Shown piece by piece: positions 38,474-51,812 of a DNA stretch of 64,000 nucleotides (position 1 is its first letter; the number at the start of each line of letters is the position of its first letter). The notes beneath the pieces were generated by a model. It searched no databases, was not told the DNA's origin, and saw only the letters and a list, made by a program, of their open reading frames with translations. The DNA is from Ridgeia piscesae. Taxonomy: Eukaryota > Annelida > Polychaeta > Sabellida > Siboglinidae. Made by a program: the position numbers and the translations under genes. The stretch lies in contig JAODUO010000053.1 in the NCBI GenBank assembly GCA_025642075.2, forward strand, positions 2,101,001-2,165,000, read 5' to 3'.

Positions 38474-41400
38474 GTGAGTCAAAGTTGAACTAGTAACAAC
38501 ATGTACGTTATTTAGCATATATTATGACTTGTTATCAACTTATCGTGCCATTTTCAATTATGTAATTTGGTTAGGTATATTTTTATTTGTTAATATCCAT
38601 TTTCGCATAGTCAGTAAAGTAATTTGCGATATAAGTAATTATCGAATTTGTTTTAACTTGTGAACATATGGTGCACACGTGGTGCACACTATAGCATTTA
38701 TTAATTTAAAATAGTACTGTAACTGATTTGGAGGAAATATAAATCAAAATACATGAACCAGCGCATTCGTAAACATGTCGACCAAACTAGGAACCTGGCG
38801 CGTCATAACCACGACGTATTAATCAATTGTCAGCGCCTTGGAAAATAGGTCACCCTCCAGGATAGCACACATTTAGTTACAATTTACCACTCTGAGAGCC
38901 TATTGTAATTTGGCCTTTGTAGTTATACAAGTATGGTTAGGTAGCACTAAGTCTTTTGTATCCACGATACCAAAGTTGCCTTTTGTCCCCATTTTTAAAG
39001 GTACTGATGAACCACACATAGAGTGTCTACAAGATCACGTCTGTGAATCTTGGTATGGACCATCACACCTAGATGGATCGGCAGTGGTGTTTCCCGTTCT
39101 TGGTTGTGCTTAATATCACAAGCACTGACACCTTCTCTGCGACATGGCGAACTGTTGAACATCAGTAACTATTTCGGGGAGAGTGTTGGTTGAGGCACGG
39201 ATGTCGAGCTTAATTGTGTGATGATGTGTGTTCCGTATCTACTAAGGCTGGAAATCTGAGCCCGCAGCCCGCCCCGCAAATTACAATTCAACCCGCAGCC
39301 TGCCCAGCCCCGCATATTGGTCATCTCCTGGCCCGCAGCCCGCCCCGCCCCGCATTAACTTGGCCCGCAGTCAGCCCGCACCGCAAATTTTACCACATCA
39401 TAGCCCGCAGCCCGCCCCGTCCCGCAGTAACTTAGCCCGCAACCCGCCCCGCAGTTCGGTCCGCAGTATTTTTCAAAAGTCAGCCTGCAGCCTATAACAG
39501 ATTGAACAGATACCATGGAATGACACAAACATAAATAATCCTTATTGATTTTCTTAATTAATTTCATTAACTAAATTTCATTATTTTATTGATTAAAATA
39601 CTTTTAATTGGGTATCCGAATTAATATATGACTACTTATATTTTATATTCACCTTGTTCACCTGTTAGCTAGGTCTGGCATCATTGTATGATTGTGTAAA
39701 AAGGGCAGTCTATAGCGATCTGTGCCACAATAACATTATTTTGCTACCTTATTTCTTACTGTTGTCAAAGATTCAAACGATGTTTATAGTGCTCGGGTAT
39801 GCAAAACCAAACCTTTGTATTAACTAGACAGTATCTGAATAACATTATTTTGTGACCTTATTTCCTGTGACCTTCCTAGGCAAAATTGTATTTTTTCTGC
39901 GATTTCTTTTAATGTGAATTATTGTATTTACACTCTCATGAATGACTAAAGCTGGCAGGTTAAAACAACAAAACAGTGACATAGTATGTGTCATCAAACT
40001 GTTCTGTTACCAGAATGCTCACTGGCAATATGGTATTTACCAAAACGTCATGGTTAGTACATGTTATCATAACATAGTTAAAAGCACACACACACACATG
40101 CAACTATACACGACATCTAGTTGCACGCACACATGTATGAACACATGCACGCATGCACAGCATATATTCGTCGCACACGTGCAGTCGTGCAAGCAACACA
40201 CAGTGTCACACACACAAAGAGCTATCAAGTAATCGAAGAGGCACAAACAAGCTGCACATTTTGCGAGAAACTGCGCGGGCTGAAAAAGCTGAGCTCGCAC
40301 CCGCCCCGCAACTATATCATTCAGCCCGCCCCGCATATTTTGCCATATCCTGGCCCGCAGCCCGCCCCGGTAAACAAGAACTACGTCACGGTCTTGCTTG
40401 TGAGCTTCCATATTTGGAACGTAAGCAAGTAGTCTCTCCTCCAGTCTTGTGGAGTGGACACGTTCCGCTGTACCAGTTCCCGGTTGTTCAAGTGGGCTAC
40501 TGTACATGTTTGCAAAGTCCGTCAATTTAAAAACGGGTACAATAACACGGTCCAAGCGGGCTTCTTCAAAACATGAGACGAGTCCAGTAAATGCGATGCC
40601 ATTATAATCAGAGTCTTCTTCACGTTCATCGGATGTTGCCACGTCGTGTGCGATCCTATCCCCAGCACTTAGTTCGCAAGAAGGGCAGTATCCTGCAATT
40701 TGACTGCACATGCATTATCTGACGCGAACGTCAATCTGAAAGGTCGATGCATTGCGTAAAGACTCTTCAACTGGAGACATGCGGCAGAAGAAACATGTTT
40801 CGGTGGAAGGAGGTGTTTCTTCTAAAGACTGGCGGGTGAACTTCTTGGAAGAATCTGTATTGTCTTCAATGTGAGATATCTTCTTCTCTGCTCGGTGGCG
40901 TTTTGTCTTGTTGAATTGCAACCTACAAAAGTCGTGTCATTTGGTTTTACCTGGAATTTACTTTAATGCCCACACCATCATCTAACCTCCACAGGTTAAT
41001 TGTCATAGGTGAGCAACCAACCCTGTCGAAACACATGGTATTGTCAGCGATAGTCTTGTAACCTACACCAACTGCGTCCCGTTATGAATAAGCAGGGCAG
41101 CGAAGCACCTCCGGTATGTCTTTCTGACATAAAACGCATTTGTTTCAGTTTATTGTCATATATTGTACATTGGGTGTGCCAGGGCCCAGCTGATGCATCA
41201 CTTTATATACCTTGGCCATTCAGATATTTTGACAATGTCACCCTTCTGATGGAAATAGCGTATAGAAGGCTGTCACAACTCGACGGATTACCTGCACTAA
41301 ATTCTGAAGACACCTATTTGTGATATTATTAAAATACTCGGCATTTATATCATCTAACAGAACACATATTCAAAACGAAGCGCGATTTCCTCTATTTGTG

Positions 41401-42108
41401 GTCATGTGACATCCTCGCAGCGGTTAATCCTGCCATAATATCACTTCATAAAAAACTGCAAATGTTTTTTCTGTTCATGCTCTTTAGTGCGAATATAAGT
41501 TTAATTCTGAATAGTTTTTATAATATAACATTATATGATAAAAAGGTACCCTTATTTAAGTTGTTATTCCGAATTCGGCCTGAGGGCTAATCAGCATCTC
41601 TACCCTATATTGGGGTACGGCCGCACTGGTGGTTATAGCGACAGACCATAAAATTAAACTACCAGGCAGAGTTGAGGGGTTAACAAGTGCTGCCACCTCA
41701 CGGAGTCTGATTAATTGAGCCTAGCGCCGATGCCGCCGTCATTGCTATTTCAGCTAAGGACTGCAAAGACACAGTAAAGGGCTTAAACTACAGAGGACAC
41801 ATTAAGAAAACTAAATCAGGCATTTTGTGCCAGGAATGGACGGCGTCAAAGGTGGGTAGATATTTGACAAACAGATATCGAAGTTGTCAGAAACTTTCGC
41901 GTCAAGTCATGTCAATGAAACCCCAGTTATAGATACGAATTCTGGAATTAGTGTTGAGTCAACTCTTTGTATCATGTTCTGGATATTAACATAGAATTAT
42001 AGAAAAGAAAAATACATTTTCTAATAAATAATAGTTATACATATGTATGCAGTTAATTATATAATGATAACGATGATGCTGTTGATACCTATACTTATAA
42101 CGATAACG

Positions 42109-42143
<35 letters not shown>

Positions 42144-43129
42144 TATTACATTACTATGACTCTGATTATAACTATTATTATCACTATACAGTGTTTACAT
42201 TAAAGTGTATTTGTTTATTAGTAGGATAGGGCGGGGAATACGACAACATGATGCAAGAAATTGAATAATAACAAATCCTCACGTTTATTCGAAATCACCT
42301 TACATTATTACTCCCAAAGAGGATGCTACAAGTTATTTAACATAGCTAGATTTCAAAGTCTCATTAATATACATTTTGAAGATACATGCATTGAAGACAT
42401 AACTTAAAAGGTAGGCGTATTGCCTCGTGGCTGAGGCAATTCATACTTGGATGCCGATGTCAAAACAGTTTACCTTTGATATTTGCCATTGAGAACACGT
42501 AGTAAGAAAATCGATATAATAAAGAAATATAATCTTGCACACTGCCTTAGAAAGATTTAACTGGTATACAGAAATGGAAGTAGTGAGATTTGTGTTGATA
42601 ATTGTGCGATTATCATTGTAGTCATTGTCATCATACGAGATGTTTCTGTACATTTTAACCTGTTTGTATATATTACAATATATAACCACGTTTTCTAAAA
42701 CAGCTGTGGGGTAAAACGTCTACGTAGGGGTATTGCCCCTTAAGCTGATAGTGCTGTTTTGATGACTAGGTGTCGTTCAGTAAGTGTAGTAAATATCACC
42801 ACAGTTAATGTTGTTAATTTACAGACACAAAGGTAGACGTTAACTGTAACATCAAAACCAAGAAAAACAGAAAATGCCGATTTTCATATTAATTTTGAAC
42901 ATGCATATTAACGTTCTTGTCAGAAGAAAGCGAGAAATACATAATAATGTGGCATAGTGCGTTATGCTTTCGTTGGAAAAGTGGCATCACCTCACATGGG
43001 CCTACCCCCGCCCTCCCGTACTAAACAAAATGATCCCGGTTAAATTGTTAAAACAAAGTTTGTGCGTGTACGCATACATACATAACTGCGGACACCGTTA
43101 ATTCTGTTTTGTCCGGTATTGGAAGACGT

Positions 43130-43194
<65 letters not shown>

Positions 43195-43538
43195 AGATAT
43201 ATATATATATTATTTGTACTTCATATATTACAATACTCCGGGAAGGTTTTATGCTGGTGTACTAAGCCTGTACAGGTCGTTACGCTTGATCAAACATTAA
43301 ATATGACGCAGCTTCAGTAACATTTCTTAAACGAAGCCGGCGATCAAGAGCGGCGAATACTTTGTGTTTCTCTGGACCCAGCCACACTGGAACGCCTGCC
43401 ACGCAGGCGGACCAGGCAACTACTGCCGAAACCCAAGCGGACACGGGGTCCCGTCCTACTGCACGCTTCGTGTGCCCTGGTGCTACACCATGGACCCGAA
43501 CAGGGAACTGGAAGAATGCGACGTCCCATTGTTCCCAG

Positions 43539-43622
<84 letters not shown>

Positions 43623-43623
43623 A

Positions 43624-43675
<52 letters not shown>

Positions 43676-43677
43676 AT

Positions 43678-43736
<59 letters not shown>

Positions 43737-46700
43737 TTTTGATGATAATCTTCACCGTGACGTTTTCATGTTTTAACTCGTATACATACTATTTTTTATT
43801 AAGTATTGTTATACCATAATTACTATTATTGTTCAAGGTGGCTCTCCTGGCAACGACATTTAAATGCCTTAACGGGAGTCTCCTGACCTGCTGTATATAA
43901 TCATCTATAATATATATTTGTAGTTATTGATCTTGGCCAAAAACATTTCATTCGTAGGTTCGTTCATTCGACCGCCCGCCCGCCCGCCCGCGCTCCCGCG
44001 CGCCCGCCCGCTTGCCACCCCACGGGGGAATGCTGATTCAATCACTGTTATTCACAACATTATATACTTCCACTACTGTTATCAATAACAAATACAGAAA
44101 ACGTTTGTTCTCGATGTCAGATACAATTATCGCTGCCAACAATGTTATTAACATTTTTCTGTTGTTTTTCTCTTTAGATACTATGATTGAAGCAAACATT
44201 GGGGCAATAAATGGGTGTTATGTAGTACATTGTCATGTCACATTACTGTTATTAATGGCATTGGAAACATACTGACATCGTTTCGTTGTCGTTGACGGCA
44301 GATCCTACACCCGAGCACCGAGAATGTCGCACCACACGAGAAGCCCTCGATTACAACGGAATCCAGACGAGAACACGAACTGGTCGTCTTTGTCAAGACT
44401 GGCAAGCCCAGAAGGTTAGAATACAAGAGGACATTTCATAAAGTGATAACATTTCTCTAGATATTGCAGCGTATTTTTTAACAGGATACATTTATAGCCA
44501 TTGCGAAGGTACGTGTTAATATAACTAAGTTGTTATGCTTCTCCAAGGAATAATTAATTCAAATACTTATTATATTTAGTAAAATATTTTAGTCGTACTT
44601 GCGCAGTTATGTGATGAACATTCTCTCTCCAGCCACACAAACACTCATGCGGTGGACATTTGCAAGGTAATTTCTGTCGCAACCCACATGAAAGTGGTAT
44701 TCCAGCTTACTGCAAGTCATCTCAACCCTGGTGTTATACGACAGACCCCCAGAAACGAGCAGACCTCTGTGACATTCCATACTGCGAAGGTAAGTCGTAT
44801 TCACCACAAACCCAATCCAATCCAATCCAATCCAATCCAATCCAATCCAATCCAATCCAATCCAATCCAATCCAATCCAATCCAATCCAATCCAATCCAA
44901 TCCAATCCAATCCAATCCAATCCAATCCAAGCCAAGCCAAGCCAAGCCAAGCCAAGCCAAGCCAATGCAATGCAATGCAATGCAATGCAATGCAATGCAA
45001 TGCAATGCAATGCAATGCAATGCAATGCAATGCAATGCAATGCAATGCAATGCAATGCAATGCAATGCACATGACGTGACGTGACGTGACGTGACGTGAC
45101 GTGACGACGTGACGTGACGTGTACGTGACGTGACGTGACGTGACGTGACGTGAGACGTGACGTGACGTGACGGACTGACATGACGTGACGTGACGTGACG
45201 TGACGTAGTGACTGCACGGACGTGACGTGACGTGACGTGACGGACGTGACAGTGACGTACGTGACGTGACGTGACGTGACGTACGTGACGTGACGTGACG
45301 TGACGACGTGACGTGACGTGACGTGACGTGACGTGACGTGACGATGACGACGTGACGTGACGTGACGTGACGTGACGTGACGTGACGTGACGTGACGTGA
45401 CGTGACGTGACGTGACGTGACGTGACGTCGTACGTGATGACGTGACGTGACTGACGTGACGACGTGACGTGACGTGACGTGACGTGACGTGACGTGACGG
45501 CGACGTGACTGACTGACGTGACGTGACGGACGGACGTGACGTGACGTGACGTGACGGACGTGACAGTGACGTGACGTACGACGACAGAATAAACGTCGAC
45601 GACTACGTAACGTGACGTACGTACATGACGTACGCGACGACGACACGACGACGACACGGACACGGACACGACACGGCACGACGGCAGGGCACGGCACGGC
45701 ACGACACGACACGACACGACACGACACGACACGACACGACACGACACGACACGACACGACACGACACGACACGACACGACACGACACGACACGACACGAC
45801 ACGACACGACACGACACGACACGACACGACACGACACACATGCTCATATTTATGCAGTTGTATTATTTGTGTTGATGACACTTTACTGCGGTGATGTATT
45901 AATTTAGTTACATTTCTGTCACCAATGTGGTGCTCCTTGGTAGCGATCATCTCAACCTCAGTCTTAGAGGAGTCTCCTGAACCTGCATTTATTATTTATC
46001 ATACGTTATATCCTGTTTAGTATTAGTTAATGTACTTGTATTATTCTTTTAAGCTTTGCAGTTAATGCATTGTGTGGATCGAATAAAAAATTCTTCTTCT
46101 TAGACATAGTTTATGTTGTACCCAAAACTAGACTATTGCTCTCAGTGCTATATATTTGATAATTAATTCCAACAATGAAATATTCTTTGTTGTCATTGTT
46201 GCTAACAACATTAACATTATAAAATCATTATAAAAGCTAAACACGGTCATTACAGATTACATAATTTCTACTATCAATTTTAATTAAATGTTTTAAATAT
46301 TCGACACTGACCAAATCATTCCAATTAAGCATGAAAACAAACACGCAATATGTGGCTTTATTTAAATGTTATATATTTAGGGCACATCATGGAACACGTC
46401 TACAACAATACGTTTCATTGGTTTATGATATTTAAATTTAAATCATTATGCATTCACCCAGCTGAAGAATTGAGTCGTTCCTGCAAACTGTTAGATTGAA
46501 TATTCGCGTGCGTTGTCTGCTAGTAGTAAATGTAACGAGGCTGTGCACTTCCCAGAGAATCAGCGATAGTATGCAATTTATCAAGTCTGCCAGTGAGTAT
46601 TGGATGAAGTGCTTCGAAGTTTGAGCGCTCCCATTGACTAAACTAGATACCGGACGTTTTATAGGAATTTGCAAAACTCGTAGTAGTCGTTATTTAATAA

Positions 46701-49700
46701 GATTTTAACAAGATAGCCACCTAGATGACAGGTGGACCAGGAAGCCCTTTAGCTGATTGAGAGTCCAACCTACCTATCCGCCCTTCTTAGGTATAAGTCG
46801 ATTTTATTTTTAAATATATTAACACTACTACACCTACACAATCAGCTGATGACCTGTTCCATTCGTTTACTGTTCTTTGTGAAAATGAAAATGTTCTAAT
46901 ATCTAGTCTACACTGCTTCCTTGCTAATGTAACTCCATGTCCTCTAGTCCTTCTCTCTTCCTTAACCGAGAAAAAATATTCTGTCAATATTTTCATACAC
47001 ACTCAATATTTTAAACACCTCAATCTGATCTCCTCTCAATCTTCTGGTTTCTAGTGTTGTTAAACCACATTCTTTTAGACGCATTTCATAAATAATATTC
47101 CTGAGTTTTGGAATCATTTTGGTTGCTCTCCTTGGTACTCTTTCTAGCATATCAGTATCCTTCTTGCGATATGTAGAACCGTGCCTTACTTTGCAAACAT
47201 TACTGATACCGTGTGATGTCAGTCACTGGAATGTTTGCAATGCAGGAGAATTCCCCGACACTACACCCAGCGAGCTGGTGCCAGCTAGGGCCATGGGTGC
47301 AATCTACTACAAAGAATATGGAGGTAAGCAACGTGACACAGTGTTTCCTGACGAAAGCTTAACTGCATAACTTTCTTGGGAACCGTAGAGCTAAATAATA
47401 TCGTGAATTAATGGACACCACGCGAAAGGCGCATCAGTGACTATCACGGCATGGGCGGTAGGGTTGTCTCCACCAATTCTGGATGAGGTAAACGAATAGC
47501 CAAATGTTCCATAAGTAAATGTCGTTGTTGTCACAAATGTGATGGGTGCGCAGAACTGGAGGACACAACAGGAAATCAAGGGTAGACCAGTCCAAAAAGA
47601 TAAAGAGCTGTTAACGAAAACTGGTCATTAAACAAAATCGTTTGTAAAATAAAATGATTTATTTTCAAAACGCCAATATCCACTGCAGTAATATCGAGGA
47701 CACTGTTTTCATGACACATCGGTGACAATGTTACGTTGGTGCGTCATTGTGTTTGGTTTGTATATGTTCAAGATCACTCATTTTAAAATGCAAAATCGTG
47801 TTTAATAGCTCTTCAGAATATCAGTGAAATGATCCCCAGTTCCACGCATAAAAGGTCTTTTCTAGAATGATTTAACAAGACTGCCACCTTGACAAATCGT
47901 CTGTAGGTGCCAGGTGGACAACCATAACCATAACCATGCCATAACCATAATGTTTATTGGCCTCAAGTAGGTACACTATTTGTTGAAAGTACATTCATTT
48001 CTTTAGTACAATAATACAAACATCTACACACATATTACTTCATATTCACATACTAGTATTAGCCTACACGGGTGTACTTGTAGTAATTGTTGTGCCAAAA
48101 AACACAATCATATAACTTTACAAACTGGGATCGGTAGTTCCTATTAAGAAAATAATGTCGCCCCCATAGGAGCCACCATAAGTTTATGGTGAAAAGTAAT
48201 AAGGTAAAAGTATAATTTTACTTGTTCGATTTCAGTATATTGTTTTCTGTTTTGTTAGTAACTTGTAAGTAACTTGCTAATTTCTTGTGTAAAATGTTGC
48301 GGTCAATAGTATCAAATGCCTCTGAAAGGTCGAAATATATGTTAATTGGCACATCATTTTGTATCCATTTTAGTCACAAGTGCGAACCACGTTACTATAA
48401 ATGAGTATAATTATGTAAGAAATGTAAGAAAGCATGGATGAGGATGGTTGGATCGAAACATGATTTGACTTGACTTGGGCCTACTTATAAGAATGAAATA
48501 AAATTGTAATTGTATTCTTGACTTTAAGTAGAAAACATGTAACATTTGTTTAAACTTCGACCTGTTATTAACATTTCTTATTTGTTCCTCTGTTTTGTTC
48601 CAAATTCTTGTACAAGCATGTCTAGGTAACTTAAACATTAGTTCTGGGTTTCTCTTGAACAAGAAGCTCGAGTTGTCTGGTTATTCCTTTATCTGTATCG
48701 ACACTATTTGTTTTTTTACAACATTTCTAAACGACACAGGTATTAAGTCATGTTCAAAGTCATACATAAATAATGAAACCTGTAGTTTAAATACGTCTAT
48801 GATTTTCAATATTTGTTGAGACTTAAATAAAGGTTCCGTATGACACATATATCCTTTCTTATTCATTATTCTTAAGGCATGTTTTTATAAAATGTCTAAC
48901 TTCTTTGTGTTTCCGTTGCTCTACGATTGTATGCAATGTGTTATGTGATTGTGAATTAAAGTGCAGTATAACGATTGTATTGATCTTTATGGTAAAGTAT
49001 GTTTCACTCTGTTTATTGCAAAATGGCTCAAGGTATTATTATACACATATACAAAGACATAACTTTTTTAATGACTATAACACATGTCTAGTCATTTTCA
49101 TTAAACAATAAAAACCTAGATTCAGTGAAAAACCTACGAAATTGTCATTGTGTCATTTTCTTGCGATATGGTTCCATGGAATAGCGCCTACCTAGACTTC
49201 CCGTCAACCATTGCAGTAGAAAACCGTTGGATTATCGGTTACTTGTCTATTTTGCCTACACTTATGTGATTTAGCTGAGTTCACCTTTGATCTTATCGGT
49301 TGCTTGTCTATTTTGCATACACTTATGTGATTTAGCTGAGTTCACCTTTGCTCTTATCGGTTGCTTGTCTATTTTGCCGACATTTATGTGATTTAGCGGA
49401 GTTCACCTTTGATCGTTAGACATCAAGACGAAGCTAAGGCGCCGTGGAAAGGCAAAGGCAACCTACTCATGTGGGAGGATTCGAAAGGTACCTAGTAGGC
49501 TGAGATACGCCAGTCAAATGCTACCAGACGGCATCAAGGACCAGTACGAGAAGTACACGGAGGCCTACAACATACCGGTCATAGGTGAATGTTCACGTTC
49601 TCTACGCTGGTTTTGTTGAGCCGGCCGATTCCGGTTGTGCGTCGTTAATTCTGAACAGAAGTAAAGTCACTCTTGCTAGGTATTGTTGTTGTTGTTGGTG

Positions 49701-50154
49701 GTGATGATGGTGGTGGTGATGGAGGAAATAGACTGATGGCGGCGACGGTTGTTGTGGTTGTTGTGGTTGTTGTGGTTGTTGTGGTTGTTGTGGTTGTTGT
49801 GGTTGTTGTGGTTGTTGTGGTTGTTGTGGTTGTTGTGGTTGTTGTGGTTGTTGTGGTTGTGCGTCGTTATTTGAAGGTAAAGTCTTTGCTGGTATTGTTG
49901 TGTTGTTGTGGTGATGTGGTGGTGGTTGATGGAGGAAATAGACTGATGGCGGCGACGGTTGTTGTGGTTGTTGTGGTTGTTGTGGTTGTTGTGGTTGTTG
50001 TGGTTGTTGTGGTTGTTGTGGTTGTTGTGGTGGTTGTGGTTGTTGTGGTGGTTGTGGGGTTGTTGGTTGTGGTTGTGGTTGTGGTGGTTGTGTGTGGTTG
50101 TGGTTGTTGGTTGTGGTTGTGGTTGTGTGTGGTTGTGGTTGTGTTGTGTTGTGG

Positions 50155-50218
<64 letters not shown>

Positions 50219-51645
50219 GGTGTGTGTGTGTGTGGTGTGAGTGTGGTGGTGGTGGTGGTGGTGGTGGAGGTGGTGGTGGTGGTGGTGGTGGTGGATGGTG
50301 GTGGTGGTGGTGGTGATGGTGGTGGTGGTGGTGGTGTGGTGGTGGTGGTGGTGGTGGTGGTGGTGGTGGTGGTGGTGGTGGTGGTGGTGGTGGTGGTGGT
50401 GGTGGTGGTGGTGGTGGTGGTGGTGGTGGTGGTGGTGGTGGTGGTGGTGGTGACGTTGTGCCTGTGCTGGTGGCGGCGTTGGTAATGTTTGAGCTTGCGG
50501 TGGTGATGGTGGAGACGGAGGTATAGTGTGTTTGCAATCGATCACGACTTAAGATAATGATATTGCTGACGATGCTTGCAGGTACCAGGAGGGCTCCCAA
50601 CAGTGCGCTGAAGCGAGCGTGTTACGTGCTTCGCTTCATGCTGGCCGACCGACCAGACATTCGCAAGCGGTTTTACCGCAGAGCCGGGCGTGTCGTCCTC
50701 ATTGATCAACGCGAGTACATCTTCGATCTTCCCTACTACCACATCCTCCATTCCAAGTACACACACGTGCCAGGACTCGGGGCCACGATATCTATACCAA
50801 TATCGACGGCGCGCGTCGAGAACGTAATGTGCCACGAGACGGACACCAGCACCGACGACATTCTGATGCGGGTAATCAACAAATGCTAATCTATGATGTG
50901 TTGTGTAAATGATATAATTTGTGCTTATTAATTATTTGTTTGCATTTTTCTGGAGGTGCTAAATTAATTGTCACTGTCCGGCGAGTGTCCCGTGGTTAGA
51001 TATCCCAGGTGGGAAGTCAGCATCTGTGTCAACCGATGCGATAGTCGGTGGTCAGGCGGACAAGACGATAGGCAGACATGCTATGAAGATAAATAAGTTC
51101 TTTAATTATTTGTCCTAGTTCAGGGTTCCACTAAAAGTATTACGTGTGGACTGAATTTGTCTAGATGACAATGATATTGTAGTATTGACATAAATCACCT
51201 TTCTACCCACCGATGTTCCAGACGATCGCGGAAGGAATGTACCAGCTGGCGATTAAGGACAACATCCCGGGTTTCGCGGACCAGCTGCACGCGAGCTTCA
51301 AGGCTGCCCTGGCGAAGGGTGTATGGAACAACACGTACGGCGGCTACTCGCCTGAAGCGTACTTCGTGAGTAATTCAAACATCTTAATAATAATAGTATA
51401 TTTAATTTACTATAGCGCCGGATCCCCAATTGTTCATGACAATTTACAATTTCTGGTACATCATGATCAATATCATAAACTAGTAGTAGAAAGACAGTCA
51501 TTTAAACTAACAATTGAGCCAATATTAATATAAAATATTAATAAATACATTTAATGTCATTATAGGTAAAATGAAACCAAATCATTGGGCTATTTTAATA
51601 ATACATACCTTAAAATATACACAATACAATATAATCATGTCAAAC

Positions 51646-51701
<56 letters not shown>

Positions 51702-51723
51702 GTACAATTTATAATTATATATA

Positions 51724-51812
<89 letters not shown>

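Noticed and set aside
43539..44301. U12-type AT-AC intron to explain the missing GT
   Set aside because: The intron begins ATCACTATAT, unlike the ATATCCTT consensus, and ends in AG not AC.
44734..45847. 367-codon minus-strand frame (Arg-Val-Ser-Cys repeats)
   Set aside because: Pentamer repeats keep several frames open by chance. The true coding exon on the + strand ends at 44789.
47391..47579. 62-codon minus-strand frame (Thr/Phe-rich)
   Set aside because: Lies in kringle intron 6 with no supporting motif or splice sites.
49602..50600. 332-codon Pro/His/Gln-rich frame on the minus strand
   Set aside because: Produced entirely by GTT/TGG triplet arrays inside an intron of the kringle gene.
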